Positions 1 through 11,822 of a stretch of 64,000 nt of DNA are shown here, in pieces; the first letter of the stretch is position 1, and each line of letters begins with the position of its first letter. This stretch comes from Euphorbia lathyris (taxonomy: Eukaryota; Streptophyta; Magnoliopsida; Malpighiales; Euphorbiaceae), in NCBI RefSeq assembly GCF_963576675.1, contig NC_088918.1, forward strand, positions 42,441,501 to 42,505,500, read 5' to 3'. Under the pieces are notes generated by a model. That model made no database searches and had not been told where the DNA came from. It was given only the letters and a program-made list of their open reading frames with translations. The position numbers and the translations under genes are program-made.

Positions 1-125
1 AAATACTAAACATGGAAGTATCAGCACCTTTCACCAACACCTTCACAGTATTGTTGGGAAATCTGATAACAACAGACATTCTTTTCCGTATGCTATCAAA
101 TTCATGCATACCAAGCACATCAAAC
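1..125 (-). CDS. ALA1: Flippase exon 3 (runs off window)
   Basis: Begins after the acceptor AG at 127-126 and completes the Arg codon split in exon 2. Translation gives VLGMHEFDSIRKRMSVVI and then VKGADTSMF, the conserved P4-ATPase nucleotide-binding segment with the KGA motif. It stays open to base 1, so the exon continues outside the window. Confidence 0.85.
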
Positions 126-3100
126 CTAATCACCAAAAGAGAACAACAACATCATCAGCTTTAATAATTAAGGTGTAATCAAGTGCCAAAAAGTATTTAG
201 GTTCTTCTTTTGGTTACTCAACTGCAAGGAAATCATGTACAAGATTAGAACATATGACTGTTCAAAGAAATGGATGAAAAACAAAGAACTTTTACCTTAA
301 TTTCTCACCACTAACATCAACTACTATATGCCCAGATGTTCGTTCAAAGAGAGTATATCCATAAGCAGAGGCTGCAGCAACTAGAGCTTGCTCATCAGGA
401 GATTCACCTTGATAATCAATAGTTTCTATGCCCTCCCGGTAATAGCTCTCCGTGCAACTCGAAGACCTATCACAAGTACGAATAGGGATAACAGTGTTGC
501 AAGCAGCCAGCGCAAGAAAAAACTCATGTGCAGCAATCCTTTCATCATCAACTAAGTCCATGTGCAACAATTGCATGAGTTTGGAATCTACAGCTATTGT
601 AGAGTTAAGCTTGCACGATCTCTGCACGGCTGAAACAGGAAAACAACCAAGAGCTTATTAAAAGAAAAACATGACAATACAGGAAAAAATGAAGATATGA
701 CAAAATAGTAATTTCATGAAAGACAATCATGCATTTAAGTAAAATTACGATCATGATAGAACAAACCAAAATATAATTTAAATAAAAGAAGCATGAAGGT
801 CCAATGACCAATCTGAAGTCAACACCACTTGAAAGCCTATTGAGTTATTGCTTAATGGTACAAAACAATCTACTTTCCAAATTCTGTGAACTTCATGTAA
901 ATTGTATCATCCTACTGTGATCAATGAAAAAGAACCAACTCACTAAGGTCTCACTAAAAAAAAGACGTTAAACACATGAACTCCACATGTAGAAAATGAC
1001 AAAATAGGGTGTTGAAAACACCTCCACTATGAACCCAATCCAGCAGTTATGTAATTCACTAATTCATACCAAGCCCTAATACTCCTAAATTTGAATTGAT
1101 GAGTTACCATACTCTTAATCCAACTCTATGAAATGTAACATTGCATAGTCACAAGTATGGCACGTGACAAAAGAGCAGAGAAGAGAGGAAAAATCAGGCA
1201 TGGAAAAAAATGTTGCATTTTTCCAGCAAGGCAATACCATTTTCTTTATTGGACTAGATAAAATTGCCAAAAAAAAAAGCATTTCTAACAACCTTTGGAC
1301 CAAGTGAGTTTCACTAAAGAAGCAGATTGGGTCCAGACACCATTAAGGCCTTTCCATGAAAAAGTTTACACCATAATTCTGATGGGAAGACAAAGGAAGT
1401 CGGCTTTATATTAATCTTATGCTATATTTAAACACATAAAACAAGAGCTAAAACCCATTTCATTATGTTCATAAGATCACAAATTTAGAAGAAAAAAAAC
1501 AAATAAAATCCTGCAACATTGCAGCATGCAGGAAAAAAAGTTGAGCCTAAAGATAAACAGGCCTGTCCCTATTGCATGGCATCGTATTACTAATAGTTCA
1601 TAAATATGCACAAAAATGTTAATTCAAATACCAAAATTAATTTCTAAAACAACTAAGGAAAATATATAACAAAAGAAAAAATAAATAATTGCTAGAATGC
1701 AGAAATATAGATAGAAAGGTAACTGATTACAAAGGGAGAGACCACAAGTTTTTGCAGCACATGATTGACAAAGTAAAAATTGGAACATATCTAGCACAAT
1801 ATGATAATAATCAAATGGCAACTGGTCATATACCTGCAATGTTATCTTCCTGAAACTGATCCAAGAAACCTCCATAACTCTTCCCATATATACTTGCACA
1901 CTTGAATTCCATTTTGTTCTCAGTAAGTGTCCCTGTTTTGTCTGAAAAAATATAGCGTACCTGACCTAAATCCTCATTTATATTCAAAGATCTACACTGA
2001 AACCTTGAGCCAGAACTAGTGTCATACATATGTCTATCTCCAATCATAAAGTAGGATTGTCCCAAACGAACCAACTCCATTGTAATATACAGAGATATTG
2101 GAATCATTATCTGAAACACAATGATAGAGCTCAAAAAAGAGAAGAAAATCTCCATGGGTATCCCATAATATCTGTATTTCTTTCCATAATCCTTTCCATG
2201 ATTGAAATATATCTTCCTGTAATAGGGCAATGTATCAAGCTGATCCTTGTAGCGAGTGAGCCAAAGGCCCATTCCGATAGCTACAACTAGACACATTATG
2301 AAAAGAAAAATAGAGAGCCATAGTGTTTCACGGTTCATGTAACTTTCCAGTCTGCTTCTCTTGGATGGAGATGCTGCACTATTTAACATTGCTTTTGTTT
2401 CCTGTCCAGCATATACCACAACACCAATTATCCAATCAGTGTTCTTTAGCTGACAACCTCTCAAAACAATGTTTGATTGGCTGAGGGAAAATTTATGCCC
2501 ATTGAATTCCATGTTGGCAGTGAACTCGTAAATGTTCCTATTAGGTTGTTCACATCTAATCAATCCTGAAATTGTACACTCCTCGAGTACTGCAGAGGAT
2601 GTTTCCTGTCTTGCATACCTGGTCTTTAAGTTGGACTCACCATCCAAATTCATTGTTTGTATGTAAGCAACGCCACTAGGATCACTTGTTCCTAATAAAA
2701 CCATGTCACAAGGAATAGTATCGTTAGCATAGATCTTCACCACTTCACCAGCTCGTATCTTTTTCCATTTTTTTGGTTGGAATTGACCAGATTGTAGCAC
2801 TAGAGCCTCTCGGTTATTCTCATTACGGTCTGATCTGTGCCTTCTCCAATCCTCATAGCCATCTTTAATAGCTGTGACACAAAGCACAAACAAGAGAGGA
2901 AAAAGAGATACAGTTCTACCAAACACTGCAAGAGGAGGAAGCTGATTGAGAGCCGCAATAGCCAGAAAATACAAGTAAGCAACACGATGGAACTGAATAA
3001 AAAGATTTTTTGGCAAGAAGGTTATCAGTGTATACTTGCTTGTTCGAATCTCATTCCCTGTAAACTCATACTTGTCATTGGTTCTTCTAGGATCACTAAT

Positions 3101-3616
3101 GTAAATGAACCTAGCATCTTCTTCGCATAAGACATTATCATCAAACTGCACACTTTTGTGACGGTTCCTCCCCTGAGGCTTGCCCGATTTATCATGAAGC
3201 AAAGATGAACCCCGAGAAATTTCAAAACTAGAAGAATTGGTGTTATTATTGTTGATCTCTGGCAGTTCCATTGCGCCCCACGGTACCAGGGGTATACTCT
3301 CCTGTGTGGGGCATTCCAAAGAAACCTCCTCAAGGAACTGAGATTCTAAAGAATCAAATTGCGCTGCTTTGGTGGAAGTGGCATCTTCTCCGATTGATGT
3401 TTGACTACAAAACTTGGTGTTTCCAACAGAGAGGACTTTGTCACCCTTCCCCAAATACTCTAAGCCAAAGTTATTGCTTTGAGTGTCATCAATTATGGAT
3501 GAATTAAAGGAATCATTGCGGCATAGACAGCCCAAGGAGTCAAATCTTTGAGAGTGGGTAGGCGGTGACAGTGAAGAAGGATCTGATGTGTGCAGCAAGG
3601 GCTGGCCAGAAGTCAT
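1..3616 (-). CDS. ALA1: ALA1-like phospholipid flippase (P4-ATPase), 5' three exons, partial
   Basis: P4-type ATPase that moves aminophospholipids from the outer to the cytosolic leaflet, normally together with an ALIS/CDC50 beta subunit. Coding exons read on the minus strand: 3616-1834, 629-296 and 125 to beyond base 1. The introns 630-1833 and 126-295 both have GT-AG ends and the phases agree. Exon 1 shows four hydrophobic segments (residues about 207-228, 236-250, 432-453, 489-512), the actuator motif DGES at 325-328, the P4 transmembrane motif PISL at 506-509, and DKTGTLT with the phosphorylated Asp at 559. Exon 2 carries the nucleotide-binding signature ESPDEQALV; exon 3 carries the KGA motif. 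DGES followed by NLKTRY, rather than DGET, points to the ALA1 clade. The start is supported by an in-frame TAG two codons upstream of the ATG. The rest of the N, P and C-terminal membrane domains lie off the left edge. Confidence 0.9.
296..629 (-). CDS. ALA1: Flippase exon 2
   Basis: The acceptor AG is at 631-630 after a pyrimidine-rich stretch and the donor GT at 295-294. The exon is 334 bases, completing the split codon from exon 1 and leaving two bases of the next. It holds the start of the nucleotide-binding domain with HEFFLALAACNTV and the ATP-site signature DYQGESPDEQALV. Confidence 0.85.
1834..3616 (-). CDS. ALA1: Flippase exon 1
   Basis: Encodes the N-terminal tail, transmembrane segments 1-4, the actuator domain and the phosphorylation site. 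It ends one base into a codon at a GT donor (1833-1832). The tail before the conserved EDARFIYI block is about 165 residues, rich in Ser, Asn and acidic residues, and clearly longer than the tail I recall for Arabidopsis ALA1 (roughly 65). Confidence 0.88.
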
Positions 3617-4985
3617 AAACTAGCTTCCAGTGACCCCATTGGAGAATAATGTAACCACAATTAACAAAGATTTGCCGCCTGGAGCAAATCTCCAACAGAT
3701 TCTACCCCAGGCAAAATGAGACAATTGAAGTGATGTTATATTCCCTAGCCCAAAATTAACTCCTCACTGCGGGGGGAAAGCACATTCTTCTGCTACCTTG
3801 AGGATTTAACCAGCTTCAAAATCTGTTCAGCCATGTACAAACATCAATACATGTATACTCAAAAATAGAAAAATGGTCGGTCAGTATTTCTTACCCAGAA
3901 ATCAAAATGCAGGTCCACAGCAAGTCCAACGCAGTCAATTGCAAGGAACACCTAGAAAAGATGCAGAAATGGGCGGAAGACAGCCCTCAACCACAGAAGC
4001 TCACGGAATTGGGAAAATGCAGAAGAAAGGTAAAACTTTGAAAAACCTCGATTCAATCAAATAAATGTAGACGGACGCCTGATCGATCCAATACAGCAAA
4101 CTATTAACAACAAATGCACGACGGATCCCCTAAACATAAAAACAGAAAAGACAAGTACGAATCAATGCACTGTCCCATGCTAAAAACAAAATCAGAATCC
4201 TTTTCATAAATCTTGCAGAACCACAATGACAACAATTATAATCAAATTTCCAAAAATACCAGTTATATAAACTAAAATGCGCTTAATTAACGAAAACTAG
4301 CCTACCCTAATCTAAGCCTGGCATAATACAAGAAGGATTAGATATATTGATTGAACAATTAGAGATGCATAGATGAAAAATAAAAGGAAAAGGTACCAGA
4401 TAGTGAGGAAGAAACGAAGCAAAGAGATGGGTTATCGTCTCGGGATTAGGGAAATGAAGGTGATTGATATAAATGCACTGAAAACGAAATAATGGCAAAA
4501 TGGCAGAGAGAAACAGTGACTCAGGTAGATCAGATCTCAGACAGAGCAGTGGTGATTAGTTTAAAAAATCAATAAATAAAAAGCAATGATGGGGTGGGGG
4601 TAGGGATCGGCTTTGTTCATGTGATTTGCAGAAACGGAGATGAAGGGAGTGAGATGAAAAAAGAAATATGTATTGGGGGGAAAAAAGAAAAAAGAAAAAA
4701 AAGGAGAAGGGGTTGATCGTGGCACAGAGAACGAGGAAATCGCAGCAAAGACAAGAGAAAGAGAAAAAGGGACGAGTGGTAAACCACAATTCTTGGCTAC
4801 CGACTTCTTGTATCGTCTCTGGCACTTTTCTTCTTCACACTCCTTTCCTCTACTTCTTCGTTTCTTTACCCTTCTTAAATATCACTTTCATTTCATGTGT
4901 ATAACTCTATCCCTCCAAATAACATCAATTTTATCTCATTTAACACAACAAAAAAAAATGTTTTAAAAAAAAACAATGCATTTAA
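3617..4985 (-). promoter_or_regulatory. Flippase 5' leader and promoter region
   Basis: No ORF of merit lies between the flippase ATG and the LINE remnant. On the minus strand, about 4500-4860 is pyrimidine-rich (a long CT tract at about 4670-4760), typical of a plant 5' leader. A TATA-like ATATTTAA sits near 4876-4885. Several candidate splice acceptors, such as a C-run followed by GCAG near 3770, suggest one or more leader introns. Exact start site and leader splicing cannot be fixed from sequence alone. Confidence 0.4.
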
Positions 4986-4994
4986 AATCAATTT

Positions 4995-5711
4995 TTGGGC
5001 TTCCCGAATGCATATAGCTTCCCTGCACAAAGGTAAGGAATCACCCCGCACAAATTTGAAAAAAGCTCCACAAAACTTATCGTTGCAGTTCCGTAGCACC
5101 GCCTCTAAACCCAGCAGATCTGACCACGAGATAATAGAGACTTTCACATTCAGTTTAAAGCGAACCGGATGAGACCGTAATCAGTGAATCGCACCCTGGG
5201 CAGACCCTACCCCACCTAGAACAATCTGGGCACATATATTCATCCCCTTTGATTGAGCATCCTGCCACTCCTTCAACCCAATGAACGCTAGACGAAAACA
5301 AAAATCTGCAAAATTCCTTGAATTATTCCAAATAGAATTGTTTCTATTCAGCCACATATTTCGCAAGAATGAATTCCAACCAATCTTTAAAGCAAAGGAA
5401 ATCGTCACCCAACACTGTACCCAAACCAGACATGTTCCAAACAGACTGAGCGTGAATGCAATATCTAAACATATGTAAAATATATTCAAAATCTAAATTT
5501 CAGATAGCATAAACAGGATTGACAGCCACACGTTCCTCCGTAAGCACAGCAATTGTAGGCAAAACATTTCTACAAGCACGCCAAAGCATATTACGCACCT
5601 TAGGGGGGAATTTCAAGCTCCACATCTTCTTCCACATACTATTACCAACCAGTTGGGTCCCATTACATAACCATTTGTAAGCACTCTTCACAAAAAAAGA
5701 ACCATCCTGGA
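4995..5711 (-). pseudogene. LINE zf-RVT and RNase H-like tail remnant
   Basis: The zf-RVT part reads VKSAYKWL, MWSLKFPPKVRNMLWRAC and LPT (about 5700-5560). Further on, 5180-4995 gives FKLNV and GLEAVLRN, then REAICIREAQKLI, which matches the tail RNase H (RVT_3) domain of plant LINEs before the match stops. Several stops and frame changes are present. Confidence 0.7.
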
Positions 5712-5872
5712 TGCCTATGGTTCACTCACTTTAGATTTCGAAAGCTTGAGAAAGCTTGAAAGTCTCGGGTTAGGTCACGCTAAGGAGCGGATGGATAGAA
5801 GCTTGACTTGCGGTTTCAGTAAAGGACTCAAAGTCTAGACTGGAATTTCTCTAAACTTCAAAACCAAATGTC
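5712..5872. other. About 160-bp unexplained insert in the LINE
   Basis: The LINE reading stops near 5873 after the sequence ILSLPLSS and resumes at about 5711 just before VKSAYKW. Only about a dozen residues would be expected between these points, so roughly 150 bp are extra. The piece contains AAGCTTGA repeats and no coding signal. Origin not recognised. Confidence 0.45.
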
Positions 5873-6669
5873 TTAAATGCAATTACTAGAAAGCGGCAAA
5901 CTAAGAATACGGTTTTGATCTTCCTTGTTGAAGACATCTCTCATGACTTCTTCATCCCATCTTCTACAGTTAACTTCAAAAAGAGATGAAACTTTTGCAT
6001 CTGCAATTTCTTGAGGAAGAATCATAGATGGTTTCCCTTCAATTCCACCAATCAACCAAGGATCATAATCGATACTAATATCTTCACCACTTCCAACCCT
6101 TCTCATACAACCTTAATCAGTAAATCTTTCGCTTAAAAGATACCACTCTAAACAAAACTTGGGTTATTACCTTTAACTGCTTCCAAAAAAAAACTACAAT
6201 TTTTAAAGTATTTAGCCTTAAAAATGTGTGAAACCAAAGAATTGGGTTGAACCACAAACCTCCATCCCTGCTTACCTAACATAGCTAGATTGAATTCACG
6301 CAACCTTTTAAAGCCCAAGCCAGCCATCTCTTTAACATCACAAAGCTTATCCCAACTGAGCCATCTTATGCATTTTCCTTTATTACACCACCAAAAGCCA
6401 TTTAGCATATGCTCAATTTCAAGACAAAGACAGTTAGGAAGCAAGAAAACATTCATAGCGAAATTAGGAATAGCTTGGAATATCTCTTTGCCTGGACGGG
6501 AAAGGAGATTGGAATGCCATGAATTAATACGGTTCCACACTCGATCCTTTATGAATTGAAGAACCTCTATTTTACTGCGCCCCACCAAAGAGGGAAGACC
6601 GAGATATCTTCCTTGATTTTGAGTCTCCACAGCACCAAGTACCCCACATACTCCACTTTTTCTCATCAT
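5873..6669 (-). pseudogene. LINE post-RT linker region remnant
   Basis: Contains the characteristic plant LINE run YLGLPSLVGRSK, then INSWHSNLLSRPGKE, WLSWDKLC and the Trp/Gly-rich segment before the zinc-binding domain (GSGEDISIDYDPWL). A stop near 6110-6150 separates two frames. This links the reverse transcriptase to the zf-RVT domain and confirms LINE rather than LTR origin. Confidence 0.8.
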
Positions 6670-7693
6670 GTTGTAAATTCCGGTTAAACAAGATAGCTGG
6701 CTTCTGATAATTTACGGTTTGGCCTGAGGCAAGTTCATACTCCTGCAAAACCTTCCGGACAACTTCACATTCCTCTAAATTAGCCCGAAAAAATAAATCG
6801 CAATCATCTGCGGAAAACAGATGAATGACAATAGGAGCCCCCGACATCACACTATAACCATGCCAAAAACCATGTCTTTCCTTCGCTCGAATCAGTGCGC
6901 TCAGCCCCTCTGCACAAATAATAAAGATATAAGATGAAAGTGGACCACCTTGGCGAATTTCACAATAAGGAATTATAGGCCAAGCTCTTGACCATCAACT
7001 ACAATATAATAATTAACTGTTCCTAGGAAGCGCATAATCAAATCCACCCTACGACCACTAAAGCCAAATCTGCTTAACACTACTCTAACATACCCGCATT
7101 CCAAACGATCGTACGCCGTACTCATGTTTATCTTCAAATCAGCAAAACGATCCTTCCTCTTAGTTGTTCGAAGAAAATGCGTTGTTTCAAAGGCTATTAG
7201 GATATTATCAATGATCAACCGGTCAAAAACAAACGCACTTTGAGACTCAGAGATGAGCAAATCTAGTAAAGGCTTCATTCTATTTGCAATTATCTTATAT
7301 AGAACATCGCAGAGGGAGATCAGACGAAAATCGCCTATAGTTTCTGGTTGCTCCTTCTTAGGGATAAGCACTTGTATTATTCAAACCCAACGGCAAAGAA
7401 CTAGTGGCAAAAAATTCCCTACAAACTTTGACAACGTCCACCCCCACCAACGAACAAAACGAATGGAAAAACCTTGGATTCATCCCATCTGGCCCCGGAG
7501 CCTTATCGGGATGCATACTAAACACGACCCTTTTGACCACATCAACAGACACCTAATAGCTCTGCATTTTGATCAATAGAGATACAAGAATGAATACAAT
7601 CTAGAATTTCGACAAAGAAAGTATTTGAAGATTGAAATAAAAAAGCGAAGTAATCCACCTTCACATCTCCAATACCACTATCCTAATCGCACC
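6572..7693 (-). pseudogene. LINE reverse transcriptase remnant
   Basis: Reads from the plant LINE motif DKAPGPDGM (about 7500) through RLISLCDVLYKIIANR and QSAFV to a QGGPLS motif (about 6955) and the palm motif, here SADD in place of the usual FADD (about 6800). There are frameshifts near 7370, 6980 and 6660. Translation open to 7693 is still LINE-like, so the break at 7694 is the insertion of element F, not the natural end. Confidence 0.85.
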
Positions 7694-7810
7694 TGTAACG
7701 CCCGTAAATAAATAAATATATATATATATATATATTAATTATATGCAACTAAATTCATGCATGATATTGTATGTTTTAACATATTATATATTAGGTATAA
7801 TTTGTTTAAG

Positions 7811-7849
<39 letters not shown>

Positions 7850-9656
7850 TATATTATATATTTATCTTTTTACCTTTTTAAAACTTATTTTGGGAGGAGC
7901 AGTTATATGCCCTAAAAAAACAAAAATTGTATGTTCTTTTGAAAAGTGTGGCGGCCGAACCTCCCAATACTCCAGGTTTGCAAATCCTTTAACAAATCAC
8001 TTTGTTTTTTATTTAATTTGAGTATGGATCATTGGGTATTAACAATTATATATATAATTATCAATAGATTTTTATCTTTAATGGGTAGAATCTTTTCACC
8101 TTAAATTGTCTCTGTTGAAAGAGTATTTGATTTACCAATTTGACATGTTTGTTTCCATTTGTTTATTCCTTTACAATATTCTTTTGAAAGATGAGTTCTT
8201 CTCCACTCATAACCAATTAATTCCATCTTTTTTTTTTTGGTAGGAAAATTAATTAATTCCATCTTTTGATATTGAGTTTTGTATTCTGGTCTCGAAAATT
8301 GTTTTTCTAACATAGAACAAATACCTTTTATTTCTACAGTTATCACATTTACACTTAAGCGTATTATCAGGTGGAAATTAAAATGATAATTGGACCATGA
8401 TACTAGTATGACATAAATAAATAATGTCAGTAGATGTAGCTTTTTATAAATGTTTAACTCTGAGCGCATAAATATTTTAGTACCCGACGATCAAGCAGAG
8501 GTTAGGCTAGAAGAATTAGCTGGATAGTTAAACTTGCAATTGGTAGAGGTAAGTGGTTAATTAAATATATAGTATGTGTGCTTGTATGTTTGGGTGTTAT
8601 ACTTAACTTCATGTATTAATTGCTTATTGATTCGATTTATATGTTTGACGTATACTTGATTTATTTATGGCGACTTTGGTGGCGTGAATGAATTGAATTT
8701 GACATCGATGGTTGTGAGGATATGAATAGATTCTAGATCGAGACTTATTAGTGATCGAATGGAAATTGATTATGGTATATTGGATAAATTTTGCATAGTA
8801 AGAAAAATTGGAAAATTATGAGAATACGAGCTTATCTAGGATAGTATATTCAATGGTTGTGACTAAATTGAGAAAATTGACTAGTATGATCATGTGAAAT
8901 ATTGACACCGGGTATTTGTTACGATAGGGTGTCAGGTATCGGGTATTTGTTACGATAGGGTACCTAAAGGTATATCATTGGGGTACCGAGTATTTGTTAC
9001 GATAGGATACACCCGTGATATAGATATTATGGTCATGCAACCATTGAGTATTACTAGACTAGGATAAGCAGTGCCCTTAAATTAACTGACTATTAAATTG
9101 TAAATTGATAAACCTGTTGTTTGACAACCTATAAACTAAAGGCACGAAGCTATTGTATGCGCATGTGATTGCACTGTATATTTAAATAACTATTTTACTG
9201 AGTCGGCAGTTCACCCCTTGCCACCACCACTTTTCAGGAATTTAAGGATTTATGATGTTTGTTTGGGTCGGTCGGCGCGTGGAATCGTCATTTACAAAAT
9301 TATAATTTGATTAGTTTATTATCATTTTTTTTGCTTAGGATTTTCGGATGTTAATCTAAGATTGTTAGAATTTTGGTGTATACCTAGACGTTGTGAAGGT
9401 ATATCAGTGTTGACAATATGAACAAGGACTCTCAATTCATATTATGTATTTATTTATTCTGGTAATTGACAGATAAACTTATGCCATATTAATTTGCAAA
9501 TGATTATTTTAATATCATTTTAAATCTTCACTTAGATATGTTTGAATTGTGGTTTTGTCATATTATATACAGGACCAAACGATTTTAATTATAGTGGAAA
9601 TCAAGTTTTCATTTTTTTTATATAAGTATTTTGTTTAACTTTTATAACATTGTCAC

Positions 9657-9692
<36 letters not shown>

Positions 9693-9722
9693 TATGGCTT
9701 GACAAAAAAAAAGAGTGTTACA
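7694..9722 (+). repeat. Element F 5' LTR
   Basis: Starts TGTAACGCCC and ends GTGTTACA, five bases before a tRNA-Met primer site. Length 2029 bp, AT-rich, with (AT)n runs near 7718-7739, 7817-7845 and 9664-9690. No ORF inside looks real. The partner 3' LTR is not in the window. Confidence 0.8.
8907..9011 (+). repeat. Three spaced repeats in F LTR
   Basis: The core GGTATTTGTTACGATAGG occurs at about 8910, 8941 and (with one change each side) 8988, each followed by a short GGTACC- or GTGTC-like spacer. It lies in the 3' half of the LTR. Function unknown. Confidence 0.7.
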
Positions 9723-9727
9723 TTTAG

Positions 9728-9739
9728 TGGTATCAGAGC
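9728..9739 (+). other. Element F primer-binding site (tRNA-iMet)
   Basis: TGGTATCAGAGC, complementary to the 3' end of initiator tRNA-Met, five bases after the LTR end. It primes minus-strand DNA synthesis. Confidence 0.85.
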
Positions 9740-9856
9740 GTGTTGACGTTCTTAGGGACAGTTATGTGAAATTATCTATTTACGTTATTAGGGATGATTA
9801 TGTGAAATTATTTGTTGAACTGTGCATTAATGCTATATATGATACATCGTAGGACC

Positions 9857-9984
9857 ATGTCATCCAGAGGTAGAACACATACTGACCGAGCGTCTAGTGA
9901 GGATTCTGTTGGGTCCCAACATTTCATCATTTGCACCTCCAAATTCTAGTGATGGTTCTAGGTCTTCAAATGTACCGGGAGCTG
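9857..9984 (+). pseudogene. Element F gag, N-terminal fragment
   Basis: ATG at 9857 opens MSSRGRTHTDRASSED, a basic/Ser-rich gag start, 118 bases after the primer site. A frameshift near 9905 moves the reading to the next frame (GPNISSFAPPNSSDGS), which runs to 9984 where element A begins. The frame then continues in the piece at 62757. Confidence 0.65.
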
Positions 9985-11799
9985 TGATGAGTGTAAAATG
10001 TGTATAATATTTTGTAACAATTTTGGGAATAACCGAACAATAATGCAACATATCGTTCTCATAATACATTGTTTTCGCAGATTGTTTGTGATAATGCAGC
10101 TGCCTGTTCGGTAGCAGAATCCACACGGTGAACAAGCAGGAAAGGAGTGCGGACAAGCGAATAATAAGGAAGAGAACAAGAACTCATGGGAACAATTTGT
10201 ACCCGAAGAACTTGATCAATCATCCTTAAATCATTGGAGACCTTTTCGGAAGAAGAATTAATGCTGGAGGCAGAACAACCATCTCTCACAGAAGAAATCA
10301 TCAAGCATGGGCGGACTGCTGTGTTGCAAACTGTTTCTGACTGTCAGAACAGTCTGCCAGACCATATCTTCTTTATTTTATTATATCTTGAACAATGATT
10401 TCTGAACAATTTCGGGCTATTTAAGGAGCCCTCATTTTGTATGTTAGGCATTCAGATTTTCGGATCTAAAGCCTTGCTGTGAAACTTTGTTTTATGTGTT
10501 TTAATATATTGTTGTTTTGTTTTATCTCATTCAATCATGAGTGAGTAATTTACTAAACAGGTATGCAGCGGAGCAGAAATAGGTAAACAGGGCAGGTTAA
10601 TTCCTCTCTAAACTCATTAAGTGCATATGGCTTGGCTGTTCAATGAGTAATTAACGATAAATAGGAGTAGCTAACCTGTTTTTAAGCTGAGCAATCATGA
10701 GGAGACTCTCTTTACAAAGCTGAACTTTCATTGAACACATTTAATTATGACACGGAGACGTAATTAATTAAATGTTAAGGGTTTGTTCTAACTAAATGTT
10801 TTCCTGTTCTTAAAGCTTAAGAATACATTAATCTCAATGAGACTTATTTTAATTATTTTTAAAGAACGTTGGGAACAAGGGACACCTGACTCATCCGATT
10901 TTCGTGAAAGATACTTTAAGCCAAAGCTGTTCCCACCTAATGAACAAGGATAGGAATGCCTGTTCTAAAACCGTTTTGTGTATGTTGTATACCTATTTAA
11001 GGAGCCCTCATTTTGTATGTTAGGCATTCAGATTTTCGGATCTGAAGCCTTGTTGTGAAACTTTGTTTTATGTGTTTTAATATATTGTTGTTTTCTTCAT
11101 TGTTGTTTTGTTTTATCTCATTCAATCATGAGTGAGTAATTTACTAAACAGGTATGCAGCGGAGCAGAAACAGGTAAACAGGGCAGGTTAATTCCTCTCT
11201 AAACTCATTAAGTGTGTATGGCTTGGCTGTTCAATGAGTAATTAACGATAAATAGGAGTAGATAACCTATTTTTAAGCTAAGCCATCACGAGGAGACTCT
11301 CTTTGCAAAGCTGAACTTTCATTAAACACGTTTAATTATGACACGGAGACGTAATTAATTAAATGTTAAAGGTTTTAGTTATTCTAACTAAATGCTTTCA
11401 TGTTCTTAAAGCTTAAGAATACATTAATCTCAAGGAGACTTATTTTAATTATTTTTAAAGAACGTTGGGAACAAGGGACACCTGACTCAACCGATTTTCA
11501 TGAAAGATACTTTAAGCCAAAGCTGTTCCCACCTAATGAACAATGATAGGAATGCCTGTTCTAAAACCGTTTTGTGTATGATGTATACCTGTTACTTTCT
11601 CATCTGAATTTCAATTAAACTCTTTGATTATTTTACGTTTCATATTATAACAACCCACATTCAAATCAACTTAAACTTTTGGTTACTTTTTGGCTATACA
11701 TACTTTTATGAGAGTAAGATTGTGCTTTTTCTATACTCGTGGAGACGATATCTACTTATCATTTTATTACTTGGACCTAGTGCACTTGCTAGGGTAACA
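9985..11799 (+). repeat. Element A 5' LTR, with internal duplication
   Basis: Starts TGATGAGTG and ends GGGTAACA. It is 1815 bp against 1234 for the 3' LTR; a 576-bp tandem duplication explains the difference. A TATA-like CTATTTAAGG at 10417 lies inside a GGGCT/AGCCC inverted repeat. The first ~430 bp differ from the 3' LTR at roughly 20 places by eye. Confidence 0.9.
10417..11568 (+). repeat. 576-bp tandem duplication in A 5' LTR
   Basis: The sequence starting CTATTTAAGGAGCCC at 10417 recurs at 10993. The copies differ at scattered bases and the second carries 15 extra bases near 11090 that the 3' LTR also has. The second copy is therefore closer to the 3' LTR than the first. The duplicated unit starts at the TATA-like sequence, giving two promoter-like sites. 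Confidence 0.85.
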
Positions 11800-11805
11800 A
11801 GTTTT

Positions 11806-11822
11806 TGGCGCCGTTGCCGGGG
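11806..11822 (+). other. Element A primer-binding site (tRNA-Asp type)
   Basis: TGGCGCCGTTGCCGGGG, six bases after the LTR end. This is the site commonly seen in Athila elements and attributed to tRNA-Asp. Confidence 0.8.

Larger units (their letters stand above)
4990..7693 (-). mobile_element. Decayed LINE (L1-like non-LTR retrotransposon), truncated both ends
   Basis: Minus-strand remains of the second LINE ORF in order: reverse transcriptase (7693-6572), linker (6669-5873), zinc-binding zf-RVT (5711-5500) and RNase H-like tail (about 5180-4995). Frameshifts and stops split it into at least six pieces. The endonuclease and first ORF are absent because element F interrupts the LINE at 7694; the rest should lie beyond F, outside the window. 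The downstream end stops inside the RNase H region without a poly-A tail, so it was lost by deletion next to the flippase promoter. Confidence 0.85.

Noticed and set aside
4668..4966. Lys/Glu-rich open frames, plus strand
   Set aside because: Antisense reading of the pyrimidine-rich flippase leader; low complexity with no similarity.
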